Below are positions 23,022-33,148 of a stretch of 64,000 nucleotides of DNA, one piece after another; position 1 is the first letter of the stretch; each line of letters starts with the position of its first letter. The stretch comes from Lantana camara (lineage: Eukaryota; Streptophyta; Magnoliopsida; Lamiales; Verbenaceae), in contig CM074857.1 in assembly GCA_037501455.1 (NCBI GenBank), positions 123,801,501 through 123,865,500 on the forward strand, written 5' to 3'. The notes below the pieces were generated by a model. The model was not told the origin of the DNA and ran no database searches. It saw only the letters and a program-made list of their open reading frames with translations. The translations under genes were made by a program, and so were the position numbers.

Positions 23022-24760
23022 TGTTTTTAGCGAACTCTTCTATTCGTGTTGTGCTATTGACTTGGGCTTTGGCGTTATCCGAATGCAGCTCGTCATTCCC
23101 CAACTCGCAATTCGTAAGATTTCAAGGAGCGAGCTCACACCGCGAGCTCCCCCACACAGCTCGTAGTAAGCTAGTTCTCCTCAGTCTAACTCTCATAAGG
23201 CTGATCACATGTCCTAGGTGGGTAGGGCCCCATCACGTATATACCAATACAATTTTATTTTTTTTTAAATTTTCACGTGATGAGAGTCGAGGATAAATGT
23301 GCTATTTTTAGAAGTATTCGTACATAATTTATATAGTTCAAAATGTTGTCTTGAAGGTCAATTATATAGTATTTGCTTCAATATCAATTTTATCATTTCG
23401 TATCATATTGGATATTTCTCATGGGCAAATTAAGAAAAATCTGAATGGTTATGCCTGTATTTTTATTTTCGCGTCCTTATACATGCATCATATGTAAAAC
23501 ACCTATAATTTTTTTTGATTAGTTAAAAATGATGCATGAACGCTCGCAAAATAACAATTGTTATGTTGTCTCGGACACCTATCATCGATAAATTTACAAA
23601 AAATATATGTATCATTATGTCCGTATCTCTATATTTATATTCATAGATATAAATTAAAACTTTATTATAAATCCGCAACATATCAAAAATGATGATCGAT
23701 CAAGAGACCAAGAAACTGAGAAAGTATAAACCTTACAGGCCATTCCAGGCCCAATAATTTTTGTGTATAGGGCCTACGGGCCAAGAAAGGTCACCATCAT
23801 AGTTTTATTTTATATTGGAGTGGAAATGTGGAATAGCCTTAATTCAAATTATAATTTTCCACTGTAAAGAAAAAATATATAATATTCCTCTCAGGACAAG
23901 CTTTCTTAATATTTATTATCCCACGTACATGGCACTGTGCAATTTTTAATCAGATCTTCCGATACTAATCTTATCAACATCCTTTTTAATACTTGTTTGT
24001 TAATAATTAACCACAACTTTATCTTATCTTAACATACTTTAATAGCCTTGATGTCGCACTCATGAATTTATTAAATAATGTCCCCACCCACATTTTATTG
24101 TATTCTATTCTTCAACGAGAAAAGTTGTAACATAATTTGAATTAATTTGTCACGCTGCCTGGCCTGATTAGTTAGATGTCTTGCTTGGTTAACAACAACA
24201 TTAATGATATTAATAATTATTTATGTATTTGGTGTACATTGATAATAACTTTCTCATCGGAATTATGCACATTTTGGTATATTTTAGATAATAATCGATT
24301 AAAAATTGAAATTTCAGGTAGTGATATACGAATTTACATAATTTGGATAACAAGATATAATCAATCCTAAAAATTCATGACTAAATCAATAGTGATATAT
24401 ATTGGATTTTTTTTTATATAATTCCATTGTTTTGAGTTTTGACAAGTAGTGAACAAGCTGACTATCAACTATTATAAATTCTAATTTAAATTCCATTCGA
24501 TCGAAATAACCAATTAAAATAATAAATATATTACATTTATCTTTTAATTTTTTCTTTTCTTTTCAAAATTTTCTACCAAGTATGAGTTAGAATTACATGC
24601 CCTTATGATGTTCACATATAGATACGACCGCACGAAGCCATATCATATTGATAACAGATATTATTTTTGAAAATTTTCATATAAAAGATATTCTATACAG
24701 TATCTGGTACAAGTGTTCTCGATACGATACGATGACACGTTGGCGCATTTAATTTAGAGC
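23022..24760. other. Intergenic, AT-rich
   Basis: No gene is supported. Fragments of the dispersed 'tcgtatc...ggacac' repeat lie near 23390-23420, 23565-23640 and 24650-24730. Confidence 0.4.
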
Positions 24761-24769
24761 CTGCCACAT

Positions 24770-25667
24770 CGGACCAAATCTTCTGCTCCAATTTTATACT
24801 TCATCTTCTGCTCCACTTAGCAGATCTGTGACACGTGTGATTTTATTAAACAATAAAAATAATATGTTAACTAAGAGAAACTACAGCGTTAATGAGGTGT
24901 TAACGGAGAAAAATTCTCGGTTATGTGAGAAAATTTTTCTCTATTATATAAGAAAAAAAAAAACTTATCAAATCTTGTGAAAATCTTCAACAAAAAAACT
25001 CTTCTGAAAATCATAAAGAAAAAATCCTCATCTATCTCATATATCTTCGGAAAAAAAAAAAAGAAGAGATATATTCAGTAAACAAAAACTAAAAAAACAT
25101 CTCATATATCTTCAACAAATCAGATATACATAGACAGATTTAATCCATGCAACATAAAAGAGTTACGATCAAATCGTGTGGATGATATATTTTTCTAATT
25201 TAATTAATTATATGATCCAAATTGAGAAATCTTAGGATTTGGGGATAGACATGAGTTTTGATTCAGATTGAAATTCTGGGTTGAGAATTTGGGGGATTTG
25301 AAAGAAGAAGACTTAAATGTTGGAGGTTTGAGAAAAATCTTCTGAAGATTCCCCGAATTTGCCCTATTTGAAAGAAAGAAAACAAATGTTGGAGGTTTGA
25401 GAGAAAAAGCATCGGAATGGGTATTTTTCCTATTTTGGGGAGAAAAAACTGACTATTTGTTCTTTGAGAGTTTCGGGGAATTTTTGGAGGAGAACCAGAA
25501 CTCTGAAAATTTAGGTGAGAGAGAAGATGAACGTGACCTCCGTTAACAGAACCCGTTAATGAGTTATTTCTGTACGTTAAGTGAAATATATTAAATATAC
25601 ACGTGTCGCACATCTGATAATTGATGCAGCAGATGGAGTATAAAATTGGAGCAGAAGATCTCATCCT
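24770..25667. mobile_element. Non-autonomous Mutator-like element with 9-bp target duplication
   Basis: 898-bp element flanked by perfect 9-bp direct repeats CTGCCACAT (24761-24769 and 25668-25676), the duplication size made by Mutator (MULE) transposases. The inverted ends share AAATCTTCTGCTCCAATTTTATACTTC-type sequence, and similarity between the arms continues for about 150 bp, including a CACGTG G-box and a TATAAAAT box in each arm. The interior is AT-rich, with a duplicated segment 'aaatgttggaggtttgag' at about 25315 and 25384. No transposase is present. Whether the interior is a captured gene fragment cannot be decided by eye. Confidence 0.88.
25599..25646 (+). promoter_or_regulatory. 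G-box and TATA box for the carboxylesterase, inside the MULE arm
   Basis: ACACGTGT at 25599-25606 contains the G-box/ABRE core CACGTG. TATAAAAT at 25639-25646 is the best-placed TATA box for the gene starting at 25733. It predicts transcription from about 25670-25676, at the transposon border, and a 5' UTR of about 60 bp. Both motifs belong to the right inverted repeat and have counterparts in the left one (CACGTG at 24832-24837). Confidence 0.6.
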
Positions 25668-25732
25668 CTGCCACATGCACATATATACTCCCTCATTGTA
25701 TAGCCCATAATCATCGATCAAACAAATCTCCC

Positions 25733-26713
25733 ATGGCCGCCGCCGCCGCGAAAGAAATCGTCACCGACCTTTCTCCGGTCTTAAAAATCTACAACAACGG
25801 CACCGTGGAGCGGCTCATGGGTTCAGCCACCGTCCCACCATCACACTCCGCCACCACCACCGCCGCCGTCTCCTCCAAAGACACCGCCACCCCTCCAACC
25901 AGACTCTACCTCCCCAACCTTGCCCACCCAACTCAAAAGCTCCCCATCTTCGTCTACTTCCACGGCGGCGCCTTCTGCTTCGAATCCGCCTTCTCCTCCG
26001 CCACCCACCGCTACATGACCACCCTCTCCGCCGCCGCCAAAGCCCTCATCGTCTCCGTCGAGTACCGCCTCGTCCCCGAACACCCTCTCCCCGCGGCCTT
26101 CGAGGATTCTTGGGCTGCCCTCAATTGGGTCTGTTCTCACAATCTTCATGATCATGAACAAACCCATTTCCAGAAAGATCCCTGGATATCAAACCACGGC
26201 GATTTCGACAGAGTCTTCATCGGCGGCGACAGCGCCGGAGCAACCATCACCCACTCCATGGCGATGCGTTCCCTGTCGGATCCTTTACCCGGAAACGTGA
26301 AAATCACCGGTGCGATTCTCTCTCATCCGTATTTCTGGGGCTCAAAGCCGATTGGGAACGAACCCAAAGAAGACATAGAGGAACAATTCTGTTACAGGCT
26401 TTGGTTGTTCTGCCACCCGAGTGCCGGTGGTGGGATCGATAATCCGATGATCAACCCGATTGCGGATGGAGCCCCGAGTCTTTCCCGGCTTGGATTCTCC
26501 AAATTGCTCGTTTGTTTGGCGGAAATGGATATCTTTACTGGTCGGGCGATTGCGTATGTCGACAAATTGCAGAAAAGCGGGTGGAAAGGAGAAGCGGAGG
26601 TGGTGGTGGTAGAAGGAGAAGACCATTGCTTTCATATTGATGATCTTGAGGCGGAGAAGGCCAAGAATCTCATCAGACGTATGGCTTCGTTCATTTCGCA
26701 GGAAAAAGAATAA
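25733..26713 (+). CDS. Carboxylesterase, CXE family (alpha/beta hydrolase)
   Basis: Intronless gene of 326 aa, the usual length of plant CXE proteins (about 310-350 aa). The family comprises soluble alpha/beta hydrolases acting on ester substrates, related to the gibberellin receptor GID1 and to 2-hydroxyisoflavanone dehydratase. Seen: oxyanion-hole motif HGGAF (77-81), EYRLVPEHPLPAAFEDSW (110-127), nucleophile elbow GGDSAG with Ser167 (164-169), a triad acid in EMDIF (Asp266) and triad His298 in EDHCFH. The intact Ser-Asp-His triad argues for a working esterase rather than GID1 (which lacks the His) or isoflavanone dehydratase (which has Thr at the Ser position). The substrate is unknown. 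The start at 25733 (CCCATGGCC, strong context) fits the family N-terminus. An in-frame ATG at 25646 lies within the predicted TATA box and would be upstream of transcription. High GC in the first half contrasts with the AT-rich surroundings. Confidence 0.95.
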   Translation: MAAAAAKEIVTDLSPVLKIYNNGTVERLMGSATVPPSHSATTTAAVSSKDTATPPTRLYLPNLAHPTQKLPIFVYFHGGAFCFESAFSSATHRYMTTLSAAAKALIVSVEYRLVPEHPLPAAFEDSWAALNWVCSHNLHDHEQTHFQKDPWISNHGDFDRVFIGGDSAGATITHSMAMRSLSDPLPGNVKITGAILSHPYFWGSKPIGNEPKEDIEEQFCYRLWLFCHPSAGGGIDNPMINPIADGAPSLSRLGFSKLLVCLAEMDIFTGRAIAYVDKLQKSGWKGEAEVVVVEGEDHCFHIDDLEAEKAKNLIRRMASFISQEKE

Positions 26714-27914
26714 GGGACAAAAAAATTTTGTCATCTTGAATTATGATTTTTTTTTTTTAAATTTTGTAATGTAAATTAAAAAATATTTAAAATTGTAAGA
26801 TCAACTAGGCATTTTCAAGAAAGTGCAACTTGATTCTTTTTCTTTTTTGAAAAAGGTGCAACTTGATTCTTCATGTTGTGATATGGGCATGAAATTCCTT
26901 TTACGTATTAGTTATTACATAAATAGTAGTCAAGGTTAGGTTGCGACCTTGACCATATTTTAGTTTAAATTGTAAAATAAAAAAAAATTATAATTCAGAG
27001 TGATAAAAAAATTTATGGGAAATGAGGAAAAACTCCTTAGAAAAATATGAAATGATATAATAGATCACTCTTTCCTCCCACACAAACTATTTTGTTAACA
27101 TAGTATCTCTTATATACGATTTTATACTTTTTTTTTGTATGTTAATATTTCAAAATATAATTTTCATATTTCATATATAAAAATTAACAGAGCAAATTAC
27201 ATTTTTGGTCTCATAGGATTAGGTCTTTTGCAATTTTAGTCCCATATTTTTTAAATTAGACATATTTAGTCCCATTATTTTTAAAAATAAAACTGAGTAT
27301 CTAAATTTAAAAGTAGAGTATTATTAAATGTTAAAGTACTCCAGTTTAAAATTAATGTATGAGAAGGAAAAAAAAAAAAGAAAAAAAAAAGAAGTATTGT
27401 TTGTAAAAGCTAAAGTACTTATGTTTTAAATTAAAATATTATTCATAAAAGTTAAAGTACCTAGATTTAGAATTGAAGTATTATTCGTATTCAAATTTAA
27501 AAATAGAGTATTGTCCGTAAAAATTAAAGTACTCACATTTAAAATTGAAATATGAAAAGGAAAAACAAACAGTAAGGAAAAGAAAAAAAAAATTAAGGGT
27601 ATTAAAATCAATTTAGGTGAGTGGGAAGTGAAATCTAATTATAAATTTGAACCCATGAGTTTATTATTAATATTTTTTATATGGGGGAGTAAACTAAATT
27701 ATTTTCAACTAATACAAAGTTATTAATTATGATCCCAATAACTATTTTCAAAAATAATAATAGTAGAATAAATTTACTAGTGAATGCATTATTTAGAAAA
27801 TTAATTAAGTTTGTTAATATAAATATTTCTTGTTGATATGATCCTGTTAGGAGATTTGGGACAGCGCAGCTGGTAATCGTCATATCTTCGCAATTATTTA
27901 AATTTAATTCCCAC

Positions 27915-27946
<32 letters not shown>

Positions 27947-28984
27947 TTGAACATTTGGTAAGACATCTTTGTCATGATTTGGACAAGATGATCGTATCTT
28001 GGAATTTGCTAGGGACACTTCTGCAGTCGTCATAATTTCGAAGAATTGTGGAAAGTTCAAACCAATTCTCATGTTTCACGCCATTTGTAATAATGAAAAC
28101 CAACACTTACACGCCTAAAGCAATATATTTTTGGCACGAGTCCTCCAAAAACTCATGGCATTATAAATTTAAATTTCACGTTTTATTCATTAATCATGAT
28201 TGAGTATCACCTCGTCAACAAATTTTTTGATCGAAGTTGTTCAAACACGTACATAATACTCATTTTCTGGAACAAAATTATCATTAATAGGAAGAGTTTT
28301 GCACCCTAAGTGGTCCGTTCTTATTTCACCTATGGAAATAGATTATAGAACCAAAAAATAATACTCATCTCGGGTAAATATCACTCTTCTTCTCGACAAC
28401 ACAACTAAAATATTAATATAATGGGTGATGGTATATATCTCATCTCACAAAAATTAATAATAGAAAAAAATTTGAAAAAAAATGTTAACGATTTACATAT
28501 CCTGCACCAACCAAATAGAATCAAGTTCAAGAGAATATATATATATATTACCGTGTGAATGACTATCACAGGTGATAGTACTGAGCGTCATAGTCGATTG
28601 AGTGTAACCACTTAAATTTTTAGAATCTCTATCAATTTCATCGACATTTATTTATGAGAAACACAATAAAAGAGTATGTATATGCTCTCTCTCAAACTTG
28701 ATTTGGAAAAGTATTTCAATGATTCATTAGAGGATAAGAAATTCATGGACGTTGTTGGAATTCATCTTGAGAAGGAAATATATACCACCAAAATTTCTTC
28801 GGATTTTTCTCTAATATTATCAAAAAAAAATTCTGTCGTCTTTCTTCCTAGCTATTTCTCCATCATTTTCGATTCTTTTTCTTGATTCAAGAAGAATCCA
28901 CAGTCATCTATATACTCTTTGGGGAGATATATTAATTAATCTTTCATTTTTCCAATTAGAACTGAAGAGATGTTGTTCAAGTAT
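26714..28984. other. Intergenic, AT-rich, with short tandem repeats
   Basis: No gene is supported. At 27195-27285 'ttttggtctcata...tttagtccca' is a common plant repeat fragment, and a related piece occurs near 56090. At about 27290-27560 irregular units of about 40-55 bp recur ('ta(a)aa(a/g)ttaaagtact...tttaaaattgaa(g)ta'). Confidence 0.4.
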
Positions 28985-29373
28985 AATCAATAAAAAGATT
29001 ATTTAGCATCCCGAGTATTACTAGTGAAAGATTATGCAACTTAGTATGTTAAAGTGAGTTGAAAATAGAATGACTATTATTAGTAGGAATAAAGAAGTGA
29101 ATAAAACATAAAATATAAAAATCAACTTAGCACATGAAAAATAAAATGACTATTTATTAGTAGGAGTAAAGAAATGAATTTTATTGTCCGATTACAATCA
29201 ATAAAAAGATTATCCAACATCCCGAGTATTACTAGTAAAAGATTATGCAATTTAGTATGTTAAAATGTGTTAAAAAATAGAATGACTATTATTAGTAGGA
29301 ATAAAAATAAAATATAGAAATCAAACCTAGCACTTAAATAATAAAATGACTATTTATTAGTAGGAGTAAATAA
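28985..29373 (+). repeat. 211-bp direct tandem duplication
   Basis: aatcaataaaaagattat starts at 28985 and again at 29196. The copies share 'cccgagtattactagt', 'attatgcaa(c/t)ttagtatgtt' and 'actatttattagtaggagtaaa'. The second copy is shortened and ends 11 bp before the tRNA gene. Confidence 0.85.
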
Positions 29374-29384
29374 GAAACAAAAAT

Positions 29385-29408
29385 CGCTAGAAGGAGGGCT
29401 TGAACCTC

Positions 29409-29441
<33 letters not shown>

Positions 29442-29458
29442 AACTGAGCTATTCCAGC
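29385..29458 (-). tRNA. tRNA-Asn (GTT)
   Basis: 74-nt cloverleaf on the minus strand, starting GCTGGAATAGCTCAGTTGG. The A box (TAGCTCAGTTGG) and B box (GGTTCAAGCC) are intact. The acceptor stem GCTGGAA pairs with TTCTAGC (one G-T pair), with the discriminator G encoded last. The anticodon loop CTGTTAA gives anticodon GTT, complement at 29422-29424. There is no intron. A run of five T (complement of 29379-29383) follows directly as a Pol III terminator. It looks functional. Confidence 0.96.
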
Positions 29459-30450
29459 AATTGTTTCAACATGAATTAGATTAATATAATTTAATCTAAA
29501 TACAGATTCGCTTTTTTCCACAATCCTAGTGTATTTACTCCTTAAACCGTATGTTATCAAAATTAACTTAAATAACCTTGTGTAATATATTTATTGTACA
29601 CCACCCCTCCGACACATGACATCACAATTATGGTATGATTTACCTATTTTACGCTTATATTTTAATTTTTTTTCTTAATTATTTTGAGTTTTCTTTTTTT
29701 AATTATTTTTTGGTGCCCTTCTTCCTCCTCATCATCTAACCCTGCAAATTCATGCCATAGCCACCCACTTCAGACTCCACCTCAACCCTTCCTCCAACCC
29801 ACAAACCCACCACACACACCCTCCAACTTGAATAAACAATCAAACAGCATACACCACACCACCATTTGCACCATCGCCCCATCAGCACCACCACACCACC
29901 ATAGCCTGCACCACCGCACCATAATTGTATCGAACCACCACCGTCTTACTACTAGCCACACCCACCGCACCACCGCCTTACTACCACCACATTGCCATGC
30001 TGCCGAAGCACTGCCGCCGAAGCACTCACCTCCTTAAAACCGAACAATCTCAACACAAAGCGGGCACGCAACACATACAATTTCAGATTTAGAAAATGTT
30101 CAACTCCCATAAAACACAAACACAAGGTCCTGTCGAGGATCTGACGAGGGTGGAGGAGCTTGGGTTACTGTGGTGGTGATGGGGTGGAGATAAGGACGGA
30201 GGAGCTCCGGTGGCTGTGGTGGCGCCAATGGCACCGGCGGTGGTGGTGGTGCCGCCGCTCTGTTAATCTATCTATATATATATATATATATATATATATG
30301 CGTCGATATATATATATATATATATATATATTGTATATATATGATCGAGCCAAATTTTCGATGATGGGCCGATCTGGATATCTGGTCCGAGCACTTAAAT
30401 TTGTTGGTTGGGAAGTCGCCGCTCTTTGCTCGAAATCTGAGGAAAAATGA
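29459..30450. other. Intergenic with CCACC-rich then GGTGG-rich tracts and a TA microsatellite
   Basis: 29720-30030 is rich in CCA/CAC trinucleotides on the plus strand. 30145-30260 is rich in GGTGG. The two can pair imperfectly as an inverted repeat. A (TA)n tract lies at about 30271-30342, broken once. ORFs here are low-complexity (His/Pro or Gly/Trp runs) and not credible as genes. Confidence 0.5.
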
Positions 30451-30931
30451 AAGGAGGGGTGAGATCGAGGCCAACTCGGGGAAGGTGGGAGTGATGCCCG
30501 GGTTGATACTCTGACGCTCAAGTCAGAATTGATTTGAGAAAGTCGAGTATTGAGTGCATTAAATGCGGTAGGTGAAAAACTTACCTGTGTCATAAATGAG
30601 GGCATTTATATATAAGGTAAAGAGAGAGAAATGGTCCCGTCAATGTGCCTCTACCCCAAGCTAACATGTGCCTCATTATCATCTAGCATTTAATGCGTGG
30701 TCGGCCACTCATCTGGGAGAGAGATAGTGGGCTGGTCAGCTATGGTCTCGGAACGTGTCGAGGGCGATGGGTCGAGGACGATGGGACTCTTGACGGTCGA
30801 GGTACGGAGCGGTAAAAGTGGGTGAAGGTTAATTGTGGGTCGACCTCTTCGGTCGACGGTGTAGACCCAATCGAGATGACAGATGGCACGCTGTGATGGG
30901 TCCACGTGGGAAAGCGGTTCCAGGCCACGTC

Positions 30932-30937
<6 letters not shown>
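30451..30937. other. Possible retrotransposon LTR fragment
   Basis: Moderate-GC, non-coding sequence with 'actctgacgctcaagtcag', a motif I associate with plant gypsy LTRs, and a TATA-like 'atttatatataagg' at about 30604. No termini or partner LTR were found. Confidence 0.35.
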
Positions 30938-30973
<36 letters not shown>

Positions 30974-30977
<4 letters not shown>

Positions 30978-32411
30978 AGGAATAGTACCCTAAAAGCCGA
31001 TTGAATATCCACTTTGTACTTTTCCTTATTGTAATCACAGACAATCTTTGAATGAAATAACGAATTGAGGCAACACTTCTTTATATGCTCTTGTTTGGTA
31101 TGCGTTTACTTTAGCTGTGCATGTATGAGAACTCCCCTAATCCTGATGACTTTAGGACTCTACCATTTAGGTGAAATGGTTCATGAAACGAGCCCTATAT
31201 CACATAAGTCATGACTAGTTAAGTACTCCAAGCTGATGAATCCTACAGACAGTGGGAGTGTCAACCTGACTCCTTTAAGGCTTGCTTGTGGGATCACGCC
31301 CTTAAGAAGGACCACCTTATTTCATGGAGGTGTAAAGTGTATAGTTGATACGTGCGTGATACATGAGGGTGCTTACTTCCATAAGTAAGTTCACTGAGGT
31401 GCCCCGTATGAGAAGATTCCTAAATGGGAAAGGAAGTTTCTATTTCAGGAAATGGAAACTTCTAGATTAGGAAATATCTCGCGAGTCATTGATGTGATTA
31501 ATTGATCCTTAGACTTGAGGTTCCATGTCACTTTATGGGTTAACTCTGTAGTCTTAGGTATAAGCTTTAAAGGGTGTCGCCTTAGACAACTGATTTAAGG
31601 CTTATGCTGGGGCTGCACAAGTGATTCATGAAAGTGAATGAGAATCAAGAAAGGACCTACACTTGCATTTGCAAGGTGATCTCTTATTGTGTAAGTCATT
31701 CATATGCCATATGGAGTCCTTGGCCAAGGCAATAGATCGAGACATCAAGAAAAGGGTTTCTTGGATTGAGATCAAACGGATATGAAATGCATTTAGCTTT
31801 AAGACCGGATTATTAGGTTCTGATTATTCCCTTACCCTAGATCATGGTTGAGAGATAGAAAGTAGGAGGATTCTATCTCACACGAAACAATGACTTAAAG
31901 GTTCTGCCGAATCGAGACATTCCAATTCAGCTAGGGGTTAAACACCTATTGCTAGACTATGGTCGTTTAATCTGTAGACTGATTGATTAATTAGTGAATT
32001 AATTAATTAGGGTCACTGCTAATTGAATTGAGAACCTAGAGGGTCACACACAACAAATTAGAAATTCTTTTGGTTCATGTGTTGAACACCATCCTTTCTC
32101 CAAGATAAATTAAACCCTAGGTAAAGCCTAAACACTAACTAGAGAACTAGCATCCTTACTAGTTAGATTGTAGTCAAGTTGGTGGACTATCTCTAGAGAG
32201 CTTCAAGTTAGAAGTTTTGAAGATTCGAGCTTTACCAAGGAGAGGGGATCAAGCCGCGAGAAGAGCGTTCTTGGGTGGCTTGAAACGCTTCAAGAAAGAT
32301 TATTGAAAAATAAGTTTCTAATCTCTACGAATTTGGATACACGATTGCGAGTCTAAGATCCTTTTGTTGGAAAAATTTTAAATTTCCGCTGCTTTCTGAT
32401 TCCAGTTTTCC

Positions 32412-32416
<5 letters not shown>
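30974..32416 (+). mobile_element. Probable solo LTR inserted in a TA microsatellite
   Basis: About 1.44 kb non-coding unit beginning TGTTAGGAATAGTACCC and ending 'tttccgctgctttctgattccagttttccaac', the LTR layout of plant elements (TGTT..., with a terminal CCAACA eroded to CCAACTA). It is flanked on both sides by (TA)n (30938-30973 and 32413-32442), so the target duplication cannot be resolved. No coding sequence, primer-binding site or second copy is seen, hence 'solo'. Confidence 0.6.
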
Positions 32417-32442
<26 letters not shown>

Positions 32443-32446
<4 letters not shown>

Positions 32447-32624
32447 ATTTGTTGGACACAACAGGGGTATAATAGTCATTTTAAGGGGAACAAGTGGAGA
32501 AAAATGTTGTTAGAGTCACACTTTAGGCGCGTGAGCCACCAACTATGCTTATAAAACATAAGGTTTTATATGTGACATTTTATATCATAAGGTTTTTTGT
32601 GTTAATTTGGCCTAACACATGGGT
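32443..32624 (+). repeat. Left copy of a 182-bp flank duplication
   Basis: The sequence tttaatttgttggacacaac... to ...cctaacacatgggt, together with its preceding (TA)n, recurs at 40144-40325 with about two substitutions (gtgGag/gtgAag; atgCtta/atgAtta). The right copy continues into ordinary flank. This left copy runs directly into a truncated LTR. Confidence 0.9.
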
Positions 32625-32631
32625 TTTATAT

Positions 32632-32744
32632 TTAACCGTTCTGTTGCAGGCTCATTTTTCTCTTAGAATCATCTTACAGATAATTTAATCATTACAACCC
32701 AAATTCCCAAATAAATAAGATGATGCATTTTTTGGAACGCATCA
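32632..32744 (+). repeat. Truncated 5' LTR (last 113 bp)
   Basis: Matches the last 113 bp of the 3' LTR (from ttaaccgttctgttgcaggc to ggaacgcatca) with about one substitution (cagataattt versus cagatatttt). The first about 490 bp are absent. Confidence 0.9.
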
Positions 32745-33148
32745 TCTGGCGCCGTCTGTGGGAAATCGATTAAATCGAGCTAGGCCGTGAGAACACAATG
32801 GATGATATTTTCCCAGATTACAAATCTCAAGTTTACAAGATAAGTTCTCCTTATTCTTATTCTTATTCTTTTTGATAATTACACCATATGGAGCATCTTT
32901 TAACATTACTGTTTGAGAATTCTATTATCACGAGTATGTAAATTGTTCCCAAATTGTTCAACTCTAAAAAAAAAAAAATATATTAATAATAAGAACTAGC
33001 ATGTTGTACGTGACTTCAATATCTATGGTTTGAAAGTTGTTCTATTCATGTTGGGAGCTTTGTGAAATGTATTTTATCTCGTTTGAATAGCCTAATTATA
33101 TTTCATTAGGGCTTAACTAAATACCAATTGCCTAAATTTAATGGATTA

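Noticed and set aside
22042..24760. Possible hidden multi-exon gene
   Set aside because: No conserved coding block in any frame. Composition and repeats point to decayed mobile elements.
25263..26167. Minus-strand ORFs over the MULE interior and the CXE 5' half
   Set aside because: Low-complexity readings of the transposon and of the GC-rich CXE coding strand. No conserved blocks.
29684..30037. His/Pro-rich 117-codon ORF
   Set aside because: Simple CCA/CAC trinucleotide composition with no start context, splice sites or domain.
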